From UBA4417 sp031550085 (GTDB lineage: Bacteria > Bacteroidota > Bacteroidia > Bacteroidales > UBA4417), in the NCBI GenBank assembly GCA_031550085.1, contig JAVBOY010000007.1:9788-73787 (forward strand): DNA of 64,000 nt, read 5' to 3'. Below are positions 45,071 through 53,261 of the stretch, piece by piece. A program made the position numbers and the translations under genes. How positions within the stretch are numbered: position 1 is the stretch's first letter; every line of letters begins with the position of its first letter. The notes beneath the pieces were generated by a model that saw only the letters and a program-made list of their open reading frames with translations, made no database searches and had not been told where the DNA came from.

Positions 45071-45140
45071 TTTCTATCGGTTTTTGTAAGTATTGGAATA
45101 TTTACAAAAAACATCCGGAGTAAAGTATAAACCCTCCTTT

Positions 45141-45515
45141 TCAAAATACATCCGTTTCCAATATTGCCTGAAGCAGTCCGGATACTCTCAATTCCTCAGA
45201 TTTTATTTTGGATAGAACCTGCTTCCCCTTATCGGTCAATGTAAAATACATCTGTCGTTTGTCTTTTTTTCCAAGAATGCGCATGACAAGGTCCTTTTCT
45301 TCTACCGAGGCGATTACCTTCGAAGTATTCGACGGGGTTAGTCCTAATAAATCACTGAGTTCTCCCGATGATAAGCTCTCCGATTTTTGTAATGAACAGA
45401 GGAGCATTCCCTCGTTAAGGCAGATACCGTAGCATTTCTCGAACTGTTGTTCAAATGCCATGATACTACGCTGAACATCCCTGATTTTACACAATTTTTC
45501 CATTTCGGGTAGCAT
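45141..45515 (-). CDS. MarR-like winged-helix regulator
   Basis: The 124-aa product has a MarR-type core: LSSGELSDLLGLTPSNTSKVIASVEEKDLVMRILGKKDKRQMYFTLTDKGKQVL. It is the last gene of the four-gene sulfur/thioredoxin operon and starts 5 nt after the thioredoxin stop. It may control that operon through the inverted repeat around 48710-48738. It is not closely similar to the MarR at 42090. Confidence 0.85.
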   Translation of the reverse strand: MLPEMEKLCKIRDVQRSIMAFEQQFEKCYGICLNEGMLLCSLQKSESLSSGELSDLLGLTPSNTSKVIASVEEKDLVMRILGKKDKRQMYFTLTDKGKQVLSKIKSEELRVSGLLQAILETDVF

Positions 45516-45520
45516 AACAC

Positions 45521-45988
45521 TTATTTTTTAAGCAACACTTCATCAATCGCTTTTTTAAAATCGGCCTTGCTCATGGCTCCCTGAGCCATTTGCGGTTGTC
45601 CATTCATCGGCACGAACAGCAACGACGGGATTGAACGGATGCCGAATAAAGCGGCAAGTTCTTGTTCCTTTTCGGTGTCGATTTTATAGATCAAAATGCT
45701 GTCGCCGTACTCTACGGCAAGTTCCTCCAGAATGGGCGCAATCATCTTACAGGGCCCGCACCAGGACGCATAAAAGTCAATCAACGCAGGTTTTTCTCCC
45801 AGATAGTTCCATTCCGCAGGATTGGCTTCAAAATTTGCCACTTTTGTTAAAAAATCAGCTTTCGTCAATTCGATTGTTTTCATTTTATCTTCCTTTTTAT
45901 TGTTAGAACTCTTTGTATGTGCATTGCCGCAGGCAGTAAGCACTATCCCGGCAATCAATACGAAGAACAGGTTATTCACTTTTTTCAT
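45521..45988 (-). CDS. Thioredoxin-fold lipoprotein
   Basis: The 155-aa product has a lipoprotein signal (LIAGIVLTACG), a Lys/Ser/Asn linker and a thioredoxin domain with WCGPCK (about residue 71) and cis-Pro IRSIPSLLF. It should be membrane-anchored and face the periplasm, reducing or relaying thiols. It overlaps the DUF6132-like gene by 17 nt and is followed by the MarR gene. An alternative internal start at MKTIEL would give a cytoplasmic form. Confidence 0.92.
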   Translation of the reverse strand: MKKVNNLFFVLIAGIVLTACGNAHTKSSNNKKEDKMKTIELTKADFLTKVANFEANPAEWNYLGEKPALIDFYASWCGPCKMIAPILEELAVEYGDSILIYKIDTEKEQELAALFGIRSIPSLLFVPMNGQPQMAQGAMSKADFKKAIDEVLLKK

Positions 45989-46184
45989 TTCCGTTATTTT
46001 TAAACAGGCTCAACAATAATCCTCCCATAACGGCGCCCCAAAGAGTGCTGTTTACCGGCGATGATGTGATCGGGCAACTGCCGCTGTTGCAGCCGATGAA
46101 TTTCCAGTAAAGAAATCCGCCGATGGCTCCCAACAAAATTCCAAACAGGATAAGCCTATGCTTTTTTACTAATTTCGTAATCAT
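45972..46184 (-). CDS. Small membrane protein, DUF6132-like
   Basis: The 70-aa product has two hydrophobic segments (LILFGILLGAIGGFLYWKF; STLWGAVMGGLLLSLF) separated by GCNSGSCPITSSP with two cysteines. This pattern matches small membrane proteins found beside thioredoxins and rhodaneses in Bacteroidetes. The two cysteines could exchange electrons with the thioredoxin encoded next, which is inference. It begins 5 nt after the fusion oxidoreductase stop. Confidence 0.75.
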   Translation of the reverse strand: MITKLVKKHRLILFGILLGAIGGFLYWKFIGCNSGSCPITSSPVNSTLWGAVMGGLLLSLFKNNGNEKSE

Positions 46185-46189
46185 TTTTT

Positions 46190-48637
46190 TTATACAAACA
46201 GGTTGACATTCGCATTTTCGGTACGTTCCATATACGTTGCAACACCTCCGACAGTTATTTCGTCAAGCAGTTCTTCCCGTTGAACGCCCATCACATCCAT
46301 CGACATCTGGCAGGCGATAAATTCCACCCCATTGTCCAATGCTTGGCGGCGCAGCGATTCGAGAGAATCGATACCCTTTTGTTTCATGATGTGACGCATC
46401 ATCCGGTCACCGATTCCCAACATGCTCATTTTTGAAAGACGCAGTTTCAGAGAATTTGAAGGCAACATCATCCCAAACATTTTTCCGAAAATATCTTTTT
46501 TGACTTTGGGCTTTGAAATCTTTTTAATAACATTCAATCCCCAGAATGTGAAGAAGATGGTCGTTTTCTGTCCCGTTGCAGCGGCACCATTGGCAAGCAC
46601 AAATGTAGCAAGCGCTTTATCCAAATCGTCGCTGAACATAATCAGTGTTTTGGCCTTACCATCGCAGGAGGTCACGACATTGCACGCCTTGGGCGAACCT
46701 TTTTCGACGATAACGGTGTATTTGCCCTTTTCTTCTAAATTGGATATCAGAATATTACCGGTACTGTTACACCATGCCTGAGCATCACGGGCAAATCCCG
46801 CATCGGTTGCCGTCATCTCGATGCGTTCCCCTTCCCGGATTGAATCGATGGCTTGTTTGATTTTCAGAATGGGGCCGGGGCATTGTAAGCCGCAGGCATC
46901 TATTTTCAGTGTTTCTATTTCTTGCATCCTTCTTTGTGTTTCCATATCGATTTTATCTTCCGCCACGGTGTTGAATTTTTTGTTGGTAATGGGTGCTACC
47001 GCCGTCGAGTAGGTTTTATATCCGCCCGAAAGGTTCTTTGCCTTTTTGAAACCGCGGGCAGCGAGAATTTTCAGCGCCAGATAGCCGCGAAGGCCCACAG
47101 CACAGAAAACATAAATATTTTTATCGGTGGGGATTTCGTTTAAACGGCTGCGCAGCTCATCAAGCGGAATATTCACCGCTCCCGCAATCGAGCCGAAGGA
47201 ATACTCCGCCGGTGTGCGGACATCCAGCAGGAATACTTCGTTGCGGTCGGCGCTTTCCACATCGCGCCATGAAACGACCGGCATCGTATTGTTGGCAATG
47301 TTATTGGCGACATAACCGGCGATGGCAACCGGGTCTTTGGCCGACGAGAACGGCGGGGCATATGCGTGTTCCACTTTCATCAGGTCGTAAATCGTACCGC
47401 CGTTTTTAATCAGCAAAGCGATTTGGTCGATCCGTTTATCCACGCCGTCGTAACCCACGCTTTGCGCTCCGAAGAGTTTTCCGTTCCCGGGATTGAAAGT
47501 GAGCTTCAGGGTCAGCGGCAACGCACCGGGATAATAGCTTGCGTGCGAGGCGGAATGCGTAATCGAACTTGCATGTTCGATTCCCAGCTGTGTAAGGCGT
47601 TTTGCCGGCAATCCCGTAGCAGCGACGGTCATATCAAAAACTTTGGCAATCGAAGTGGCAATGGCGCCTTCGTATTTCGTTGTATTTCCGAATACCATAT
47701 TGTCCGCTACAATACGCCCCTGGCGGTTAGCCGGATTGGCAAGATAGTTCAGGTAAGGTTTGCCCGTCAACGGATGCGGAAACTCAATGGCATCGCCGAC
47801 AGCATAAATATCTTTTACCGACGTTTCCAGATAATCGTCCACCCAAATGCCTCCGGCCTCACCGATTTTTATCCCAGCCGCCGTTGCAAGCGTGATTTCA
47901 GGACGAACGCCCATGGAAAGGATGACGATATCGGTTGTCAGTGATTCACCGCTTTGGAAAAAAACGTCGATTTTATCCCCTTTCTGTTCGAAACGTTCGA
48001 CGCTCTGCCCCAGGAAAAGCGAAACGCCCTTCTGCAAAAGATGTTGGTGGAGATGTGAGGCCATCGAAAAATCGACGGGTGCCATCACCTGATTTCCCAT
48101 TTCAACCACCGATACATGCGCTCCTGCCGCATGCAAATTTTCGGCCATTTCCAGGCCGATAAAGCCCGCCCCCACAACTACCGCGCTTTCGATCTTACGG
48201 GAAGCGAGGTAGTTTTTTATCCGGTCGGTATCCTCCACGTTGCGAAGCGTAAAAATGCCTTCGCTGTCAATTCCTTTTAACGGCGGGCGAACGGGTGAAG
48301 CTCCGGGCGAAAGCAATAATTTGTCGTAAGGCTCCGTATAGGTAGAAGTATCCGGACGGCAGATCGTTACCGTTTTTTTCAATGTGTCGATGGCTACTGC
48401 CTCACTTTCAACCCTCACATCGATATGAAAGCGGTTGCTGAACGAAGCAGGTGTCTGCAAAAACAGTTTTTCCCGTTCTGCAATCGTGCCTCCAATATAG
48501 TAGGGCAATCCACAGTTGGCATACGAGATATATTTCCCTTTTTCTAATATAACGATTTCTGCAAACTCGTCCGCCCGGCGTATTCTTGCTGCCGCCGTTG
48601 CCCCTCCGGCAACCCCTCCGATAATAACGTATTTCAT
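46190..48637 (-). CDS. CoA-disulfide reductase / rhodanese / TusA / DsrE four-domain fusion
   Basis: The 815-aa product has four parts. Residues 1-450 form a pyridine nucleotide-disulfide oxidoreductase of the CoA-disulfide reductase type (GGVAGGATAAARIRR; active Cys in SYANCGLPYY near 43; GVRPEITLA). Residues of about 455-550 are a rhodanese domain with the active loop FCAVGLRG. Residues of about 575-650 are TusA-like (DACGLQCPGPILKIKQAI). Residues of about 660-815 are DsrE/F-like (KTLIMFSDDLDKALATF; FIACQMSMDVMG with a Cys). Such fusions process persulfides and sulfur in cytoplasm. It is first in an operon with a small membrane protein, thioredoxin and MarR. Confidence 0.93.
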   Translation of the reverse strand: MKYVIIGGVAGGATAAARIRRADEFAEIVILEKGKYISYANCGLPYYIGGTIAEREKLFLQTPASFSNRFHIDVRVESEAVAIDTLKKTVTICRPDTSTYTEPYDKLLLSPGASPVRPPLKGIDSEGIFTLRNVEDTDRIKNYLASRKIESAVVVGAGFIGLEMAENLHAAGAHVSVVEMGNQVMAPVDFSMASHLHQHLLQKGVSLFLGQSVERFEQKGDKIDVFFQSGESLTTDIVILSMGVRPEITLATAAGIKIGEAGGIWVDDYLETSVKDIYAVGDAIEFPHPLTGKPYLNYLANPANRQGRIVADNMVFGNTTKYEGAIATSIAKVFDMTVAATGLPAKRLTQLGIEHASSITHSASHASYYPGALPLTLKLTFNPGNGKLFGAQSVGYDGVDKRIDQIALLIKNGGTIYDLMKVEHAYAPPFSSAKDPVAIAGYVANNIANNTMPVVSWRDVESADRNEVFLLDVRTPAEYSFGSIAGAVNIPLDELRSRLNEIPTDKNIYVFCAVGLRGYLALKILAARGFKKAKNLSGGYKTYSTAVAPITNKKFNTVAEDKIDMETQRRMQEIETLKIDACGLQCPGPILKIKQAIDSIREGERIEMTATDAGFARDAQAWCNSTGNILISNLEEKGKYTVIVEKGSPKACNVVTSCDGKAKTLIMFSDDLDKALATFVLANGAAATGQKTTIFFTFWGLNVIKKISKPKVKKDIFGKMFGMMLPSNSLKLRLSKMSMLGIGDRMMRHIMKQKGIDSLESLRRQALDNGVEFIACQMSMDVMGVQREELLDEITVGGVATYMERTENANVNLFV

Positions 48638-48693
48638 ACCCTAATCTTTAATTTTTATTTTTCAGGAAAAAACTTTCCGTAGAAATCCGAATG

Positions 48694-48738
48694 CAAAAGT
48701 ATTTTTTACTTTCCATTAAAACAAATTTCCAATGGAAA
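48694..48738 (-). promoter_or_regulatory. Promoter and candidate operator of the sulfur operon
   Basis: On the minus strand TTTG (48725-48722), 20 nt, then TACTTTTG (48701-48694) match the full promoter consensus, 57 nt before the fusion gene ATG. An inverted repeat TTTCCATT (48710-48717) / AATGGAAA (48731-48738) surrounds the -33 element and could be the operator for the operon's own MarR. Confidence 0.65.
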
Positions 48739-48797
48739 ATTTATAAAATCATTTTTGATTGTATTCATAACGGGAATTGATTTTTCGGATGTAAAAA

Positions 48798-49090
48798 GAC
48801 ACTCCCGTATATGCAGCAGGCAGCGGAATCGTAATCCGCAAAGGGTACAATTCTGAGTATGGAAATTTTATAGAGATTCAACACGCTGGCGGTTTTCACT
48901 CGTTCTATGCTCATTTAAGCAAAACGCTGGTGAATGCGGAGGATTCGGTATGGGTAAGCACATTGCTTGTGTGGGAAACAGCGAATTAACAACGGACTAC
49001 CACTTGCATTCTAAAATCAGGAAAGGTAAGCGCTTTTTGAATCCAACTGAATGGTGTTGGTGCTTGTTCGATGTATTAAAAGCCCAATAG
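48798..49090 (+). pseudogene. Frameshifted remnant of an M23 (LytM) peptidase
   Basis: Plus-strand codons from 48801 read TPVYAAGSGIVIRKGYNSEY, GNFIEIQHAGGFHSFYAHLS and then lose frame near 48950. In the next frame G-KHIACVGNSELTTDYHLHSK, IRKGKRFLNPTEW continue to a stop at 49090. These match the C-terminal half of LytM/M23 metallopeptidases, including YAHLS and the HxH zinc-ligand region (YHLH). No start codon or N-terminal part is present, so it is a decayed fragment. Confidence 0.75.
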
Positions 49091-49137
49091 TTTCAGACAA
49101 TTTACGGAGAAATACTTGATAAATATTTTATCAGGTG

Positions 49138-49995
49138 TTACCCGCCATGTGTATGGCTGTGGTGCCCACCATAAGAGTTGCCTGTTTCTGCTTCTGTTAC
49201 TTTGACTGTAAAATCGGCAGTATGAACTACATTGCTTGTCCGGAATTGCACCCAAATACGATAAGTATCCATTTCTTTGATAAAAGTCTCAGCATACAGC
49301 GAAAAACGGTTATCCGAACTGGGGTGAATATGTAAGAAGTTTTTATTCTTTTCACCAATCATCACAATATGAGCCGACGCACCTAAATAATTCTGAATAT
49401 CGTCTTCTTTTACTACTTTCCCTTCTTTTTCAACCGAAATATTCAAAGGCTGGTTTCTGTTGGTCTTAAAATCGTTACCATTTAAAAGTGTAACCTTATA
49501 ACCGTCTACGTCTGAAATCAATTTGCTATCTGCCAATTTAATAGCTGCCTCAACACCACCGGAAACATTCACTTCAAATTTTTGCACTTCCCTGGCAGAG
49601 CTTTCCGGCTTAAAATCCATATAAAGCAGATACTTTCCATTATATGGGAATGTTTCAGTTACCACATAAGTTCCATCGGCCTGTTCAGCCGGATGTATAT
49701 GGTCAAACCAGGAGAGGTCTTCGTTTACAATAATTAAATGTATTTTCCTCTCATGGCTTGTTTCAATGGATACCAAATGATTGTCTTTCATAATCCTAAA
49801 TTGAAGGTTTGTTTCTTTTCCCGCTTCAAGGATTTCAGGAGTTACTGTCAGATTAACAGCTATATTTTGTTTCTCCCCAGAACGTTGTACTAATTCCATA
49901 CCACATTTAGGACATTTATCTCCTTTGTTGCCTGTTATTTCCGGATGCATCGGGCAAGAATAAACCTGTTCGTTAATCATATTTTTCATATTCAT
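49138..49995 (-). CDS. Heavy-metal-binding-domain protein
   Basis: The 285-aa product (start chosen at MNMKNMINEQ, 49995) begins with the heavy-metal-binding domain YSCPMHPEITGNKGDKCPKC GMEL, common in CusB-like adaptors and copper ATPases. It continues with two beta-sandwich-like regions with conserved His/Asp (WFDHIHPAEQADGTY; FLHIHPSSDNRF) and ends in a His-rich tail (GGHHSHTHGG). There is no signal peptide in the chosen form. It may bind copper or another soft metal; delivery or sequestration is inference. Upstream in-frame codons to 50043 lack conservation. Confidence 0.8.
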   Translation of the reverse strand: MNMKNMINEQVYSCPMHPEITGNKGDKCPKCGMELVQRSGEKQNIAVNLTVTPEILEAGKETNLQFRIMKDNHLVSIETSHERKIHLIIVNEDLSWFDHIHPAEQADGTYVVTETFPYNGKYLLYMDFKPESSAREVQKFEVNVSGGVEAAIKLADSKLISDVDGYKVTLLNGNDFKTNRNQPLNISVEKEGKVVKEDDIQNYLGASAHIVMIGEKNKNFLHIHPSSDNRFSLYAETFIKEMDTYRIWVQFRTSNVVHTADFTVKVTEAETGNSYGGHHSHTHGG

Positions 49996-50169
49996 ACTTT
50001 TTAATTGTTTTAGCCATAGTATATCCTTTTTATGTCCTGCCAAAAGCCTCTTTCTGGGGCGGTATCATTAATTCCCTTTTCGTTCGCGTAAAACCGCTTT
50101 CAAGGCATTCATTGCATGGATGCTCTTGAGAAATAAGTCTAATTTGCTTTTACGAGATTCGTAAGAGCG

Positions 50170-50844
50170 TTACTTTTTAAGTTCCTTTAACATCGCTTCT
50201 CCTACCAATGTAGCGGACTGAGGATTTTGTCCCGTCACGACCCTTTGGTCGACGGTCACGTGAGGCTGCCAGAGTCCCGATTTTTCAAACTTGGCACCTC
50301 TTTCAATCAGTTTGCTTTCGAGTAGAAACGGCACTACTTTATCGAGCCCTACAGCAACTTCTTCTTCATTGGTAAAACTATTGATTTTCTTCCCATCCAC
50401 CAGATATTTTCCGTCGCTCAATTTAATATTTACCAATCCGGCGGGGCCGTGGCATACCGCCGCCGCCACCCCGTTATTCTCGTAGATCGTACGGGCAATT
50501 TTCTGTAACTCCGCATTATCTGCAAAGTCCCACATCGTACCATGTCCTCCGGCATAAAATACGGCGATATAGTCGTCGGGGTTTACGTCCGACGGTTTCA
50601 TCGTATTTTCAATTTTAGTTCTATACTGCGGATTATTCCAAAATTCGTTATTTACCGAATCTTGTAAATCCAACCCGTCAATGGGTGCTTTTCCTCCCTG
50701 CGGGCTTATAAAATCTATTTCATAACCTGCATCCGCAAGCACTTTCCACGGATGGGAGGCTTCCGACAAATAAAACCCCGTAGTCTTACCCGTGTTGCCG
50801 AGTTCGTCGTGGCTGGTGAGCACAAATACTATTTTCTTTTCCAT
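50170..50844 (-). CDS. DJ-1/PfpI family protein (Hsp31-like)
   Basis: The 224-aa product resembles class I glutamine amidotransferase-like Hsp31/YhbO-type proteins: IVFVLTSHDELGNTGKTTGFYLSEASHPW at the start, FYAGGHGTMWDF, the nucleophile elbow AAVCHGPAGLV with catalytic Cys and His, and RVVTGQNPQSA near the end. The family acts as glyoxalase III, deglycase or chaperone under carbonyl or oxidative stress. It is a stand-alone minus-strand gene in the stress-related block. Confidence 0.92.
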   Translation of the reverse strand: MEKKIVFVLTSHDELGNTGKTTGFYLSEASHPWKVLADAGYEIDFISPQGGKAPIDGLDLQDSVNNEFWNNPQYRTKIENTMKPSDVNPDDYIAVFYAGGHGTMWDFADNAELQKIARTIYENNGVAAAVCHGPAGLVNIKLSDGKYLVDGKKINSFTNEEEVAVGLDKVVPFLLESKLIERGAKFEKSGLWQPHVTVDQRVVTGQNPQSATLVGEAMLKELKK

Positions 50845-51536
50845 TCCTTTTGAATTTTTATCCGTTTTTTACCCTGTCCGCAAGCCACAAAAGCAATCAC
50901 TGCAAACAGACCTAATAACACAAAAATTATTTTATTCATATATTCGCTTTTGTTTAGATAATTTAAAAATACATTTTCATGTATATATTTTTATGAGTAG
51001 CAAAAAAATAATTTTCCCATATATATAAAACGGTTTTCAGAGGATTTGGTTTAATTTGCAAGCTCTATTTTGCAGAAATAGAGTTGGATAGAAAAGATGG
51101 TTTGCAAATTTTATATCCGGCTTTTTGTTACTTTTTCTCGCATAGGTTCTTCGCTCATGAAAAAAGTTACAGGCTGGGAATTACTCCTTGCCCGTCTAAT
51201 CCGTTAATAAGAGAGTAATAATACTCCGGTGGAAAAAATAAAAAAAGCCTTGTATTGAATTACAAGGCTTTTCTCTTTGTGATCCGATTTGGGTTACTAC
51301 TATTTTATCCTAAAACGATATTATTCAGTCAGTTATAAATCCGGCCTTTTGAACACCGTAGCAGTTATGTAGCGACTATCCCGTTCCCCTTGTCCGGACA
51401 ACGGCGGACACTGTCATAACGCTGACTTCAAGGAATAAAGATACGCATTTTTATTCATAGAAACGAATAAAAGAAAAGATTTTTCAGGCTTTGCATTCGC
51501 TACGGCGTTTGTGTTCATTCGTCATCAATATTAAGG
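50845..51536. other. Intergenic region with hairpin and decayed sequence
   Basis: Nearly 700 bp hold no credible gene. A short hydrophobic frame near 50870-50940 on the minus strand (MNKIIFVLLGLFAVIAFVAC-like) could be a tiny lipoprotein, too short to call. The 51243-51272 hairpin and a 12-bp palindrome TTGTCCGGACAA (51390-51401) are the main structures. Confidence 0.5.
51243..51272. terminator. Strong bidirectional hairpin
   Basis: AAAAGCCTTGTA (51243-51254) pairs perfectly with TACAAGGCTTTT (51261-51272) over a 6-nt loop, with A/T runs on both sides. It may act as a terminator in both directions. No intact gene ends directly beside it, so it may be left over from a lost tRNA or element junction. 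Confidence 0.7.
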
Positions 51537-52466
51537 CTATTTCTTTTCCTGAATATTACTCCTGTACTCTATCGGCGTAAATCCCGAATGCTTCTTAAAG
51601 AACTTCCCGAACGACGACTGATCGCCGAAGTGCAATTCGTCCGCTATTTGCTGGATATTCATATCCGGGTTACGCAGTAATATCTTGGCTTCGGCTATCA
51701 ACGCTTCACTTATCCATTTCATGGGGGCTTTACCACTGGCATTTGTCATAATGCGGGCAAGGCTTCCGGGCGTCATGGATAATTTTTGTGCATAAAACGA
51801 TACCTCGTGCTGTTCCTTACAGTTTTCGAGAATCAATTTTATAAATTCATTTATCACTTCTTCTTTTCTGCTATTCTGCCCTTGATTCTCATCTGCCTGC
51901 ATCTTTTTCAAACGGATATCCACAACTTCCAATAAGAAATTCGTCACCTCGGTTTTGACAATATACCGCTGAAAAGTATGTTCGGGCGTATTCATGTTTT
52001 TCTTGATGCGTTCGATAATAGCCACAAGCCTGCTCTGTTCGTATTCGTCGAAAGTCATCAGCGGCCCCGAATCAAATGTGGAAGGAATAATCGTGTTTTT
52101 CAACGGGGGTATCCATTCCAGCATAGACATCAGAAAGTCCTGCGATAAAATAAGGGTGTACCCCTTATAAGTATTCGGTATTTGGACATCATCAATAACG
52201 TGGCGCCCGTTCAAACACAGCATAGCGCCTTTTGTCAGGCGGTATTGCTGATAATCCACATTAAAACAGGCTTCGCCATACCTGCAAAAAAAGAAAACAG
52301 CCGCATTGATGCGCATCGGTGGATGTGTTTCGGAACTGCGTATTTTCTTCGACGACAACACTTCATTATCATAGAAGATAATATCGCCGTCGATAGAACT
52401 CCTCACATTATCCTGTCCCATGTGGTGCTGGGATGCCTTTTTAAAATCTGAATTAATAATATCCAT
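51537..52466 (-). CDS. AraC family transcriptional regulator
   Basis: The 309-aa product has an N-terminal cupin-like sensor domain and a C-terminal AraC double helix-turn-helix (EVSFYAQKLSMTPGSLARIM; NPDMNIQQIADELHFGDQSSFGKFFKKHSGFTPIEYR). It is divergent from the TetR-efflux operon, 193 bp apart, and may control it or the stress genes to the left. The ligand is unknown. Confidence 0.93.
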   Translation of the reverse strand: MDIINSDFKKASQHHMGQDNVRSSIDGDIIFYDNEVLSSKKIRSSETHPPMRINAAVFFFCRYGEACFNVDYQQYRLTKGAMLCLNGRHVIDDVQIPNTYKGYTLILSQDFLMSMLEWIPPLKNTIIPSTFDSGPLMTFDEYEQSRLVAIIERIKKNMNTPEHTFQRYIVKTEVTNFLLEVVDIRLKKMQADENQGQNSRKEEVINEFIKLILENCKEQHEVSFYAQKLSMTPGSLARIMTNASGKAPMKWISEALIAEAKILLRNPDMNIQQIADELHFGDQSSFGKFFKKHSGFTPIEYRSNIQEKK

Positions 52467-52480
52467 GATGCTCTTTTTTG

Positions 52481-52488
52481 CAAAGATA
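52481..52488 (-). promoter_or_regulatory. Candidate -7 element of the araC-type gene
   Basis: TATCTTTG on the minus strand lies 14 nt upstream of the ATG; a TTTG sits 23 nt further upstream. The short leader is usual for Bacteroidetes. Confidence 0.5.
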
Positions 52489-52659
52489 CACTTTAAATCG
52501 GACTTATGTTACAAATGGACGAATTTGAGTTAAATTCCGACTATATCACAAAATAGAAATACCCTGAATGCACAGTTTGGACGAACAACAGATAGACTTC
52601 AACTACCAACCACCTCTTTTAAAGGCTCACCTTTGCATCAGAATTAAAACGAAAAAGTA

Positions 52660-53253
52660 ATGATTAGAGATCGAATTATCCAAACAGCCGGAAGCCTCTT
52701 TGCACAAAAGGGTATCAATTCGGTAAGCATGGAGCAGATTGCCGAGAGAGCAGGAGTTTCCGAAAAATCTCTGTATGCGGAATTTACCGGTATGGCGGAT
52801 TTGCTGGAAGAATGCCTGAACAGGGAAATAACGAAAATTGAAACGGCCATTTCAACGGCTCAATCTGTTTCCCAATCCGTATTGGAAACATTGATACTTG
52901 TTATGTACGTGGCTTTTAAAGAAAAATCCGACTTCTGCACCGCTTTTTATGAGGATTTGAGCAAGTATCCGGCCACCCGTAAACATTTAGCCATTTTCAA
53001 CATGAAAATTCAAAATAGCTGTGCCGGCTATTTCATGAAATGTATGGAAGAAGGCTTCTTCGTTACGAACGATAATCAGGAGCGCATGGCATTGATTTAC
53101 ATGGAAGAAATATGCAGCCTGGCAACGAAGTATCAGCACACCATGATAAAAACCCTTATAAAAGGGATTTGTACCCCGAAAGGTTTGAATGAAGCAGCGC
53201 GGATTCAAACTGTCCTTGAAATAAACGTCAACAGAATATCAAACTTAAAATAA
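52660..53253 (+). CDS. TetR family repressor of efflux operon
   Basis: The 197-aa product has the TetR helix-turn-helix RIIQTAGSLFAQKGINSVSMEQIAERAGVSEKSLYAEFTG at the N-terminus and an all-helical ligand domain. It is the first gene of the efflux operon, 8 nt before the TolC-type gene, so it is likely an autoregulated local repressor, as CecR is for ybhGFSR in Escherichia coli. Confidence 0.93.
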   Translation: MIRDRIIQTAGSLFAQKGINSVSMEQIAERAGVSEKSLYAEFTGMADLLEECLNREITKIETAISTAQSVSQSVLETLILVMYVAFKEKSDFCTAFYEDLSKYPATRKHLAIFNMKIQNSCAGYFMKCMEEGFFVTNDNQERMALIYMEEICSLATKYQHTMIKTLIKGICTPKGLNEAARIQTVLEINVNRISNLK

Positions 53254-53261
53254 AAATAGAA

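Noticed and set aside
51280..51310. Complete tRNA gene next to the 51243 hairpin
   Set aside because: Only a possible 3'-end-like piece is seen; no D or anticodon arm can be formed.
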